A DNA stretch of 64,000 nucleotides, from positions 35,301-99,300 of the forward strand of contig JBCFYV010000225.1 in NCBI GenBank assembly GCA_039000515.1, in the 5' to 3' direction. A model generated the notes under the pieces. It had not been told where the DNA came from. It ran no database searches and saw only the letters and a list, made by a program, of their open reading frames with translations. Source of the DNA: Timema cristinae. Lineage: Eukaryota > Arthropoda > Insecta > Phasmatodea > Timematidae. Below are positions 44,150-54,258 of the stretch, piece by piece (the first letter of the stretch is position 1; every line of letters begins with the position of its first letter). The translations under genes were made by a program, and so were the position numbers.

Positions 44150-45020
44150 TAACCCTGCCCATAGGGTCTACACCTACGTCACGATGATAGGGATAAAAAA
44201 CATCTGGGTCCGTTGAAGGATAACCCCTCCCCCCTCGCCCGGGTGCTCCATAAAACCCCCTCCTCCCCGAAAAGACTAAGACTTTGAGAGAGAGAGAGAG
44301 AGAGGGAGAATTTTTTGTACTGAATATATGTATGCGAAGAAATATCATTCGTTTTTCGAGGAAATCAACTCTTCATAATCCAGCTTCTTTTAAAGATAAT
44401 TACACATACACTCACACGCACACACACAACCTTGTATTGTTAGTTAAAAACTCATTCAACGATTATTGTCTTAGATTAAGTTCAGTTATCCTAACACACG
44501 CACACGACCCTGATGTAAACAATTCTTTTAAACTCATTAAATGATTATTGACTTAAGGGAATAATACTTTTCATATCCTTAATTCCCAATCTTGACCGTC
44601 AGGGTTGAGAGAGAGAAATACTTGTCATATCTCACCCGCGTAGGAATTGGGAAGTGAAGCCGCATTTGCGTGGAGGTAGAGTGCATACTTCGAGACCCGA
44701 GAAAAAAAACTCGCCGGCTCGTCGGAAGAGAGAACACTCAACCCTGAACCATCACCTCTGATGAAGAGAGAGAGGGAGAACCAAGTTGTGTCCTCCCCCC
44801 CTCCCCCCTCACATCTCTCAGACAGCCAGGTGCTTCAACCCCCATCCCAGGAGCACAAAACCCTCAGCACCCCAGATGCTCTACACCCCCTCCCTCTACC
44901 AAAATCGCGTGCTCCAACCCTTCCCCCCCACCTCCCTACCTACCCATCAACATGTCATCTCAGGAACCATTAAAATCGTGATTAATGGGGGTGCCCCTGT
45001 ATACCATAAACTGACCTACT
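44150..45020. repeat. Right terminal inverted repeat of the Polinton
   Basis: Reverse complement of 28,188-29,060, ending CCATAAACTGACCTACT. Differences are mainly in (GA)n and (CA)n tract lengths and in C-rich runs. Confidence 0.9.
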
Positions 45021-45026
45021 TACAAT
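45021..45026. repeat. Polinton target-site duplication, right
   Basis: TACAAT, identical to 28,182-28,187. Confidence 0.9.
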
Positions 45027-45629
45027 GTTTTCTGTATTTACATTACCATCAAGTTGTTACTACAGGTACAATGCTCTCTGTAATTTGAGTAACATTAAAT
45101 CTAAGCGAAATATAAATTCTCTCTTATGAAAATACTTTATATAATTTTGGGAAGGAATATTTCAATAACTATGACAATTATGTGATATTTAAAATCACGT
45201 ATCTTTTTACCATTAATCCAAATAATATGATTTTCCTCACTAATCTTTTAAATTGTCGTAGCTAGCCATTTTACTACACATATGCCTACTCCACCTATTT
45301 ACATCCAGGGCAACACTATCACAAGCTTCTCCCGTCCAAGATGGTCAGTGATAGGTTTATTAACACATTATTTTAACTTTCCTTTAGAAAACAAATAAAA
45401 AATATCCTTGAGAATGTCAGTGGTATGATTAGAAACAAGGGGATATGTGTTTAATTAAAAGTTCGCCATTCAACAACCACACAAGAATTGAATTAATGAA
45501 AATCCAGCATTTAAGGAGCTCAGCTCTTTCCGCTACAATTATTAATATAAATTATTTTATGAAAGTTGTATTTAAATACATTTTACAGATCTTAGAATAT
45601 AATTTAATGGTTTTTAGCTCTCAGGAAGG
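45027..45629. other. Host DNA between the Polinton and the next SINE
   Basis: A/T rich, no gene seen. Confidence 0.5.
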
Positions 45630-45639
45630 ATTATCTGAG

Positions 45640-45917
45640 GGTGACCTGGCGGTCTAGGGTAAGGTGTCAGACTTCTATGCTGGCGGCCGGGGTTCGATCC
45701 TCGGTACCGGCAAAGATTTATCTGATTGCCAAACCCTTCCTTCACCTCTGGCAAGACATCTTGTGAATGTGGGGAATGCCAGGCCACCACCGTGGTTCGG
45801 ATTCCACGTTAAACTGTAGTCCTTCATTTCATCTCACAATCACCCTACCATCACACATTAGCGTAAGTGCGTATAACCCGAACGGGTTTGTAAGACGCGG
45901 TGCTAATAATAATAATA
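45640..45917 (+). mobile_element. tRNA-derived SINE with (TAA)n tail and 10-bp TSD
   Basis: Same family as 26,644-26,984: tRNA-like head with A-box GGTCTAGGGT and B-box GGTTCGATCC, body with CACCTCTGGCAAGAC and CCACCGTGGTTCGGAT, then ATAACCCGAACGGG and a short TAA tail. ATTATCTGAG flanks it at 45,630-45,639 and 45,918-45,927. It is cleaner than the first copy, suggesting a younger insertion. Confidence 0.92.
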
Positions 45918-45927
45918 ATTATCTGAG

Positions 45928-46880
45928 TGCAAGTAAACGCAAATGACTTGTTCAGATTCAGGCAGGATTGTCTCAGTGGTAGGAAACTCTACGGACGTGC
46001 TCGGATCTCAAACGTAATTTACTAACACGATAATTTCGTATTGACTTATACCGCCAAGGACGTGGTAATTTAAAGGGTTCGAATATCGGTTGGGTGGACT
46101 GGGGTGGATTTCCCTAAATAGTTTTCCATTTAAATCTCCCTCCACATATATGTAGAATTTCAAGGACAGTGTGTTTAATTTTATAAACAATCTATATAAA
46201 CTAAAATAAGTTTATGGAAAAAATAAAAGCATGGTATATCTCATTCTCCATATTAATAAAGTTCACAATAGTAAGACAGAAAGTCAACTTTCAGATCACA
46301 GAGGGGGTGAGGGATGGAGGAGGGTGAGGTAATTGATCGTGCCTCACTCCTCTCCCCTTCCTCTCCCCTCCCTCGCCGTAGTCTCGCGTGTTCCCCCCCC
46401 CTCCCGCCGCGTGGATTCGCGGTTGTGTATAGAGGGGGAGAAGGAGGTGTGACATTAGAGAAAAGGCTTACACGATTGGTCGAGATAAAGAATCTTGTTA
46501 TAAGGATGTTAAGATTTCCCATGAACTAAAAAGGGTTAACCCTTAATCCAGCTTCTCAAAACCCCGAGTTGAAAAAAGGTCCTTCTTTCCGGGGGTGACA
46601 AATGAAGAATGTTTTCCTGTCAGCTTAGCCCTCTCTTGCTTTTCCCTACTCGGCGGCTGACACGTGAAAAATGTTTTCCTGAAAAATTAGTCGTTCGGCT
46701 CGGCTCCCAAAACCGAGAGAGTGCTTTAACTCGGAAGTTAACATCTGTTTCGTAACATCTGCGTCTCAGAGGTCTGTGAGAATTTTACAAGAGGGGGACT
46801 TTCTCACGCAGTAAAGAGGGAGGAATCAAGTGAGTTAAACCTTTTTTTCGCGCCGCCTCCTGAAGAGGGGGAGTAGTTTT
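45928..46880. other. Intergenic DNA; A-box-like word, G/C-rich hairpin and short direct repeat
   Basis: GTCTCAGTGGTAGG at about 45,970 resembles a tRNA A-box, but no B-box follows at the right distance. At about 46,312-46,352 GAGGAGGGTGAGG and CCTCACTCCTC form an imperfect hairpin in a G/C-rich patch. At 46,595-46,682 a TGACA-GTGAA-AATGTTTTCCTG word is repeated twice. The second Polinton must begin somewhere here, but I see no match to the first element's terminal repeat. Base quality appears to worsen from about 46.5 kb. Confidence 0.4.
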
Positions 46881-47014
46881 CTTCTATATATTGAGTTACC
46901 CCTTTAAGTAGAATCCATTATCTTTTAAATCTTTATATTCTAAACAACATATCAAGAATGTTAGTGAATATTCAGCACGCTTTTGTCAGCAATCGGTTCG
47001 AGTGAGATGTGTCA

Positions 47015-47238
47015 ATGAAGCTGACAGATTTAGAGATAGGTCATGGTTATTATATCACTAATATAAAAGGCGTGAGACGACGAATATGGGCGCAGAGTTC
47101 TCCGCCTTGTTGGAGGACAAATATAACGTGTGGTTACCGGCTCGTTTTTCCCCTGCTTACCGGCCTCAGCTGAAGGAGCTCTCCAAAGCCGACCTACCCT
47201 GGTCACCGGGGTTTTTTCAAAACAGCAAGACGGCATGA
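47015..47238 (+). pseudogene. Second-copy small protein with KYNVWLP motif
   Basis: The ATG at 47,015 opens a frame starting MKLTDLEIGHGYYITNI. After a frame change the sequence gives ALLEDKYNVWLPARFSP and a LSKADL word. The order of motifs is that of the small protein at 43,583-43,840, but the residues between them differ clearly, so the two are diverged relatives and not error-laden duplicates. Its better preserved N-terminus shows what the first copy has lost. Function unknown. Confidence 0.6.
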
Positions 47239-47510
47239 TAACTTCGAAGGGGTATTTTATTACAACCATTTTAGGATTAATCAAATCAATCGAAATATTT
47301 TTTGTACAGAGTATGGGTTTTTTTTAACTCTCCCTCACGCAAATTCGGGCTCACTCCTTTTAATTCATAATTTTCTAATCTCAGTTAGGATGTACAGAGT
47401 ATAGGTTTTTTCAACTCTCCCTGCAGGCTCACTCCTTTTAATTCGTAAATTTTTTAAAACTCGGATTTAAAAGTATAGGTTTTTCAACTTCCCCGTGGGT
47501 CCCCCCCCTT

Positions 47511-47511
47511 T

Positions 47512-47578
<67 letters not shown>
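47511..47578. repeat. Poly-T run followed directly by poly-A run
   Basis: About 38 T and then about 28 A with no spacer. Frames of poly-Phe/poly-Lys across it are meaningless. Length is unreliable in this part of the assembly. Confidence 0.8.
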
Positions 47579-47579
<1 letters not shown>

Positions 47580-47599
47580 AAAAATTTTTAAAGATCAAA

Positions 47600-48950
47600 A
47601 AAACTTGTCTATTTAATTGTTGGTTTTCACGGTTTTTTTTTAAAATCAAAAAAGTTTCATTATTTAAAAATATATTTTTAAAATCAAAAACTTTGGAATG
47701 TAGGGAAACTGAAAAATTTTTTTTGAAAATCAAAAAGTTTGTATTAATTTTGGGGTTTTAACAAAAATTTTTTGAAAGACAACAAGTTCCTTTTGTCAAT
47801 TTTTTAAAAAATTTTTTGAAAGATCAAAAAGTTTCCACGTGTCAATTGGGTTATCAAAAAATATTTTTTGAAAGATAAAAAGTTTTCATAAATTTTGGTT
47901 GTCAACTTAATTTTTTTTAAAAATCAACAAAGTTCTCGTGTAAAATTTTAGGTTATAACATGAATATATTTTTGAAAAATCAAAATGCCCCTTTTCATGC
48001 AATGAATGATTTTGAAAGACAAAAAGATTGTGATCAGTCAAAAAATAATTTTTGAAAGACAGCAAAGCTTGTTCATGTCAATTGGGTTTTCAAATAATGT
48101 TTTTTGAAAGATCAAAAAAATTGGCACATGTCAATTGTAGGTTTAACATAAAAATATTTTAAAAAATCAAAAAAAATTCCATCTGGGAATTGTAGGTTTT
48201 AACTTAAATATTTTTTTAAAGATCGACAACGTTTGTATTTGTCAATGAAAATATTTTTTAAAGATAAAAAGTTCCATCTGTCTTGGGTTTTAAATGAATT
48301 TTTTTGAAAGATCGAAAGCTTCACTAATTGAGGTTTAAAGAAATTTTTGAAAGTCAACAAAACTTTCCACGGTAAATTGTGGTTATAACATGAAAAATTT
48401 TTAAAAAATCAACAAAGTTGTGACATGAATTTTAGGGTTGTAACATGAATATATTTTGAAAGAAAAAAAGCTTTTAACGTTCAATTGTAGGTTTCAACAG
48501 AATTTTTTTTAAAGATCCAAATCTTTCCATCGTGCAATTTTAGGGTTTTCAACATGAAAAATTTTTTTAAAGTCGAAAAGCTTGCGATCGTGCAATTGTA
48601 GGTTAAAACATAAATATTTTTGAAAAATCAACAAAACTTCCATGGTAATTGTAGGGTTTCAAGTGTTATTTTTGAAAGTCAAAAAGCTTGGATCATTCAA
48701 TTGTGGGGTTTTCAGCTGAAAATATTTGAAAGTAACAAAGCTTGAATCGTGCAATTGAGGGTTTAACGAAAATTTTTTAAAAACAAAAAGTTTGTATGTA
48801 AGAATTTTTTTAAAGATCAACAAAGTTGCCATCGTGTCAATTTGGTTGTCAACGCAAATTTTTTTGAAAGCGGCAACGTTGTATCCGCAATTGTGGTTTT
48901 TTCCATGAATCAACAAAGCCATAATGCTAACAGTTTCCTGTTTTTTTTAT
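47600..48950. repeat. Tandem repeat of about 60-65 bp, about 20 copies
   Basis: Units contain TTTTTGAAAGATCAAAAAG, then C-T-GTGTCAATTGTAGG and TTTTAACATGAA-AT. Spacing varies between about 55 and 70 bp, much of it from poly-A and poly-T length changes. It fills the slot between the small protein and polymerase of the second Polinton. Confidence 0.85.
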
Positions 48951-49179
48951 AGCTGTTCAGACCCTCGAAGAGACATAGAGCAAGTTGCCCGAAAAAAGAA
49001 GAAATACTGGGGGAGAGTGGGGGCCCTTTTTAGAGATAGTGCCCCCGAAAGTAAACCCCGACAAAATTTGGTTTTTTCACCCCTTTTTTGTTTCGGAGAA
49101 ATGGGGGAAAAGGGTGTTACCTCGCGGGTCTAGACGTAATGAAAAATTTTTTAAATTTAAAATTTTAAACTGATTGTAC
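48951..49179. other. Unassigned segment before the second polymerase
   Basis: A short coding-like patch (about 48,950-49,130) with a basic segment is present, but I cannot assign it. Confidence 0.3.
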
Positions 49180-50960
49180 TTCGGGGGGAAGCGTATAAGT
49201 TAATTGAAATATACCGGTCAATTTTAAAACCCCGAGTCTACGAAACAACCAAAAAATATAACGTAAGATCCAAAGTTTTGCCTTACCAAATTGGGCAGGA
49301 TTTACCAGTTTGGGTTTACCGGACCCACAGGCTATCTTTAAACTTTTGAAAAATACCTCGACGTAAAAAGACATCCCCAACGTAACGAGAAACCAACAAG
49401 GAGTGTCTTTCCTTTTGCTGGGAGATTTTATGAAATTGTAAAAAAAATCAAACGCAAAGGGGCCCGAAAAGGGGTAAATTTAGCCTATTTGCATTTAAGC
49501 ACCCTACTGATAAAATTAAAGGGGTTTTTTCAATTTTTCCCCTATACGATAATTTAACACACAACGGAGGAGAAAAAAAAAAACGGGTTTCCCATCCTTT
49601 GGAAATTTGGGGCTTTGTTTCTGAGACAGGGTGGGCCCGGGTACTTGGGGAAATAAGTAAATTTCCCCAAAAAATCGGTTTCTCGCGGTGCCCCGTTCAA
49701 AAACCCCGAATATTCCAAGGGGGTTTGTTCAAGTAAAAATTCTTCCCTTTTTGGGTCCCCGGGGGGGACAGGGAGGCTCAGCGTTTTCGTCTTACCAAAT
49801 TTTTCGGACGGTTGAATCAAGGGGTTTCCCCTTCCGTTAAAAAGGATAAAACCTTCGAAAGGCTTAAAACGATAAACGTTAAGTGTCAGAAAAAACAAAA
49901 GGTGTGTTCTTAGGGCACTCCAACCTAAAATTGTGATCTTCCCGTGCATTAGCGCGAAAGAGTGTGCAACTTTCTTTTTTCTGATAAAATACGGGCGGAA
50001 ATTTCAGAAGTATACCGCCTGTGATTTGGCGGCTATTCGAATGTAAAATTTGGGATTACTCGAACCCCCCTTTTATCCGACGTAACACTCTACCAGTCTT
50101 GAAACTTCTGATTTTGATGAAGACGTATAGGCTCGATCCCGGTGGGGCTCTTAGGCCCCCATTAGCGTCCAACCTTTGAGAAAAACCCAGTACGGCTAAT
50201 TAAAGATGACGTAGAAAAGCAAATTCTTGGGGAGCTATTTGGGGGGGATTTTTGTAGCAATCGCTTCGTAGAATAAATTTTTATTTTCATTTGACCGTTA
50301 AACCGGGTCTTACCTCGTTTATCTAGACCCAAAAGGATCTATTCTTTTTCATGTTGGCTTTCCCTTTTGGGGGGTTTAGAGGGGTTGAAGAGATGAAATT
50401 AACTTTTTTACGGGAAACGTGGGGCATTTCGGTTTCGGGGTATATTTTTCAGGAGATCTTTAATACCCCCAAGTGTACATGACCCATTTGTTGCCGTTTG
50501 CCTGAGAAAGGGATTCCCCCTGGGAAACCGAAAATTGTTAACGATTAATGAAAGACGGTCTCATTCACTATCGTATCTAAAGTTATTTTGGAATGGGGTT
50601 TTAAACGCGGAGTCCACCGTGTTTACCCCCTAAAGTCATTATTTGCTGTACAGGGGGTGGTGGATGCTCAAGCAAAAGGGTGTAAAGATAGGCCTTAAGA
50701 ACGCTCTCTTAGAGGATATCGTAATTGTTTAACTAATGAAACGGTAGTCATGAGAAAAGCTCGTTCAATAAGAGCGTAGGATTCAAATTTTACACCCCAA
50801 AAATTTAATCGGTTGACATGCTCTATCGATGAAAAAACGATACGTGTTCCCTGGACGTCAAACTCTACCTTGGGTCATTCCCAATGGGGAGACCAATTTT
50901 CCCCTCCAAAGACGTATTGAAGCTGGACCGTCATGTACGGGTGTCAGGAGTGATCTACAA
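49180..50960 (+). pseudogene. Second-copy family B DNA polymerase, partial
   Basis: The strand matches the complement of the first polymerase. GAAGACGTATAGGCTCGATCCC-type sequence at about 50,118-50,141 corresponds to 39,405-39,435, and ATGAGAAAAGCTCGTTCAAT at about 50,750 corresponds to 38,110-38,130. The region available is about half the length of the first gene, so the N-terminal part is missing or unrecognisable. Upstream of 49,980 the similarity to the first copy is weak, suggesting real divergence in addition to base errors. No open frame longer than a few dozen codons survives. Confidence 0.6.
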
Positions 50961-51610
50961 GCAAACAGGCATCTAAACCCCACGTAAATGTTAGTGCTTT
51001 AAAAAAGACTTGAGAAATTAAACTTTTTTAGCCATATCTTTTAAAAAGGTTTTCAGTATTTAGTCACAGAAAAAAAAAATTTTTAGTGTTTAAAAAAAAG
51101 ACTTGAAAATAAATATGTAATTTGTATGTCACTAAAAAAAAATGTTTTTTTTAAAAAAAAGACTTGAAAAAAAAAATATGCTAATTTGTTGTATCTGTTT
51201 AAATAGAGTTTTCATGTGCATATGGTTTGATTAATGCCACTAGAAAAAGATTTGAGAAAAAACAGGGTATTTTTTGATTTTTGTCACAAAAAAAACAAAT
51301 GTTAGTGTTTTAAAAAGACTTGAAAAATATTTTTTTTTCTGTAACTTGACTAAAGAAAAAAAAATACTAATTTGCGTGTGTATCTTTTTTAAAAAAATTT
51401 TATCATTATATTCTTTAAAATAGAGTTTTTGTGAATATGTTTCGATTAATACAAAAGGGGAAAATTAATGCACTAATTTTAAATTTTAAAAAAAAATTAG
51501 TCTTTAAAAAGATTTGACTGAAAAAAAAATATACAATTTTAGTGTGTATCGTTTAAAAAAATGTTTATATTATATTCATTAAATGGTTTTTTCGTGTGTT
51601 TTTGTTTTTT
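50961..51610. repeat. A/T-rich tandem repeats with AAAGACTTGA
   Basis: The word TTAGTGTTTTAAAAAAGACTTG recurs about seven times with words like ATACTAATTTG-GTGTATC between. It occupies the same place as the 36.8-37.9 kb repeats of the first element but is a different sequence. Confidence 0.75.
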
Positions 51611-51835
51611 TACTGCCCTTTCCCCAGGTTACAAACAACCCTCTCAGAGACATAAGGTACGTGGGGTTGAACAGGTCTCTCAAGACAGACGGGTACAAAA
51701 ACCCGGGCTTCAGTGGGGTTACAACCTACCCCCCAGGATTACAACTGGGACCTCCAGAAAAATGAAAGGTACTTTGGGTTAAAACCCTGGGCCCAGGGTT
51801 AAAAACTGGCCCTCTTAGAGTCAGTTTGTTACAAA
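51611..51835. repeat. Degenerate repeat with GG-TACAAAA-CC words
   Basis: Related to the array at 53,225-53,600: words such as CTCTCAGAGACA, GGTACAAAAACCCGGG and ACAACTGGGACCTC recur at about 35-45 bp spacing. Confidence 0.55.
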
Positions 51836-52285
51836 ATACGGGTAGCTATCAAAAATTGATATGTTAAAATGCGCTTTTTTTTTGATAGGTTGGAAAGGTG
51901 ATAAAGTTTCCAGCGTTTTAAGAGGTGGGGGGTTTTTAGAAAAAAAAGATCAATTAAATTAAGTCGTTTAGGGAGTATAATCCATTCTTCGGTCCACTCA
52001 CGAGTTACCCCCGAGTCCCGTCCTCTCATTCCGACCCTTCCCTGGGCCAATGTTCGATCGAGGGAAAGCTATCCGAACCTCTCCCCCTTCCTCGAGAGAA
52101 AAAAAAAAGTGAAAGTGTTTAAACCATTTGTGATGCGTGCCTGCTTTGCTGACCACATGGTTTAAGGACCAACAACGATCCCAGGGTTCAAAATCGATTT
52201 GGAGTAATGAAAGAAAAATACTTTCGAAGTAACGGGTTGAATCTGACTAAAACGATTTACATGATGGAGAAAAAAACAACTAACG
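51836..52285. other. Spacer between repeat arrays
   Basis: No gene seen. The minus-strand frame at 51,829-52,050 is unsupported. Confidence 0.35.
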
Positions 52286-52289
52286 ATAC

Positions 52290-53225
52290 CGGGGTTTCGA
52301 ATCCAGATTCACGGGCCCCGGGGTTAGTCCTCAGTGTATCTGCGATCTAGCAAATAAGATTCCTGGCTACAGATCCCAGGCCCGGTTTTAGATCCCAGTG
52401 AATCTACGGTCTGTAAAATATTCGGCTACAGTTTCACAGGCCCGGGTTAGTCCCGTGATATCTGGATCTATGGTAAGAGTTCCTGGCTAAGATTCACAGG
52501 TCCGGGTTTTGACCCTCGTAAATTCTGGGGTCTATGGTAAGGTTCCTGGCTACAGACCACAGGTCCTGGGTTAATCCTCAGGATATCTGGGGTTGTGATA
52601 ATTTTCCCTGGTCAGATCACGGGCCCTGGGTTAGTCCTCATGTATCTGTGCTTGGATAAGAGCCCCTGGCTAAGATCCGCGGTTGGGTTAGATTCAGTGT
52701 ATCTCGGCTAGTATAATAGTTTGGGCTACAGATTCACGGTCCGGGGTTTGATCCTCAGTGATATCTGCGATCTAGGTAAGAGTTCCTAGCTACAGACCAA
52801 GGTTCTGGGTTAGATCCTCAGCGTATCTGGGGTCTAGTGAAAAAAGTTCCGGCTACAGTTACAGGTTCTGGGTTAGATCCTCAGTGATATCTAGGGTTTC
52901 TTGATAATATTCCCGGGCCACAGTTTCCACGGTCCGGGGTTAACCACATGAATCTGCGGCTAGTGTAAAATTTCCTACTACAGATTCAAGGCCCTGGGTT
53001 TTGATCCTCAGTGAATCTGCGATCTAGTGATAATGTTCCGGGGCTACAGATCGCAGGCCCGGGGTTAACCCTCAGTGTTATCTCGGTTAGTGAAAATGTT
53101 CCTGGCTACAGATTCACGGGTCCGGGTTAATCCTCATGATATCTGGATCTGGTAAGAGTTCCTGGCTACGACCACAGGTCCGGGGTTAATCCCCAGTGAT
53201 ATCTTGGTCTAGTGAAAGATTCCTA
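52290..53225 (+). repeat. Tandem array of about 15 tRNA-like units, about 62-66 bp each
   Basis: Each unit reads roughly CTAGTG-TAAGAGTTCCTGG, CTACAGATTCACAGG and TCCTGGGTTAGATCCTCAG, then TGATATCTG-G. The first word resembles a tRNA D-arm/A-box and GGGTT-GATCC is a B-box consensus, with spacing as in a tRNA gene. The units follow each other directly, at about 52,367, 52,428, 52,484, 52,545 and so on to 53,163. I see no clear acceptor stem, so these are tRNA-like and not functional tRNAs. The array is in the capsid-polymerase gap of the second Polinton. Confidence 0.75.
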
Positions 53226-53600
53226 CACAGACCAGCCCTCTCGGATCAGCTGTACAATAATCGGACCTTCGGAGTACGTCTGATACAAAAAACCGGGATC
53301 TCTCGGTACGTCGGGTACAATAACCCAACCTCCAGATCAGTCTGGTAAAATAACCTGGATCCCAGAGTACGTCTGTACAAAAATCTGGACCTCAATACAT
53401 TGGTACAAAAACCGGGGCCTTCAGAGTACAGTCTGGTACAAAATCGGCCTCTCAGGTACTCTGGTCAAAAAACCTGGACCCCCAAAGGAATGTCAGGATT
53501 AAAATGACCCCTCAAGTACAGTTTGCTGCAAAAAACCTGGCCTTTCAGAGGGGGTTGATACACTAACAGTCGGGGTTAGAACCCGGGCCCTTTGGGAAAA
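53225..53600. repeat. Tandem repeat of about 38-42 bp with TCTGGTACAAAA
   Basis: About nine units with CTCTCAGAGTACAGTCTGG and TACAAAATAACCTGGACC order. Directly follows the tRNA-like array. Confidence 0.75.
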
Positions 53601-53829
53601 GGGAGAGCCCCAATATGGTAAAACCTTTTAGTTATTTAAAGGGAATCACCTTAAAAAATAAAGTAGGGGTCACTTGCCCCTTACCCTGTAAAGAAAACAA
53701 AAATGTTATCTTTAAATTTCTTTTTTTTTTAAAAAAAGATCGTTACATTCTAAGATAATCTTTTAAAAAGCCTTTAAAAAATTTTAAATACATTGCAAGT
53801 AACTGTGAAAAATTTTTTTTTTAAAAGTT

Positions 53830-54126
53830 TTTCCTAAACCCCCGTCTTGCGGCTCCTCGTTCTTTTTCCTCAGTGTTTTTCTTTTTTCCCATGAACGTTT
53901 AGAAGCGTCAGTAGTTTTCTTCCTCCGTTGACCGTGTAACCTCGTCTTGACCGCAGAAGCATGATAATTATTGAAATCAAGCCTCTTTATACTCTTTTAT
54001 CAGACTATCAATAAAGCAAACTGGAAAAAACCGAACTCGTACTTTCCCCGCACGCATTTGGGTCAATGCAAAGTTTTGTCCGATCAAATTTAAATATTCT
54101 TAAAAAATTCGCTGAGCACTCGACAT
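53830..54126 (-). pseudogene. Second-copy small basic-tailed protein
   Basis: From the ATG at 54,126 the minus strand gives a LIGQNF word, KEYKEA, a CFCGQDEV segment and a Lys-rich tail in shifting frames, matching the 101-residue protein at 36,474-36,779. Conservation of both the hydrophobic start and the cysteine pair supports this as a real element gene. Confidence 0.6.
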
Positions 54127-54258
54127 TTTTTAAAGCTTTGTTTTGTCGCTTCGGCGTTGTTTATACTCTTAGCTGACTCAATTCTCCACCCCCTTTAATA
54201 TAGATTGATGTTACTGAATTTTCCCATCCCTCCTCCATTTGCGCAATGTTCCCTCTTT

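Larger units (their letters stand above)
28188..45020. mobile_element. Maverick/Polinton (adintovirus-like) element, complete from end to end
   Basis: 16,833 bp with 5'-AG...CT-3' ends, inverted repeats of about 0.87 kb and a perfect 6-bp TSD. It carries the family hallmark genes: retroviral-type integrase, packaging ATPase, adenain-like protease, penton-like and double-jelly-roll capsid proteins and a protein-primed DNA polymerase. It also has a parvovirus-type phospholipase A2 protein and several accessory genes. The coding block (29.3-36.8 kb) is clearly richer in G/C than the host flanks. Perfect TSD and ends suggest a fairly recent insertion, yet several core genes carry frameshifts or stops. 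The layout is that of a self-replicating, possibly virion-forming transposon that is now defective. Confidence 0.95.

Noticed and set aside
45970..46100. Possible third SINE of the tRNA type
   Set aside because: An A-box-like word is present, but no B-box at the right spacing, tail or duplication.
47467..47761. Frames of poly-Phe and poly-Lys
   Set aside because: They are translations of the poly-T/poly-A run.
47600..53600. Repeat arrays considered as CRISPR arrays
   Set aside because: Units are contiguous and degenerate with no unique spacers, there are no cas genes, and all context is eukaryotic.
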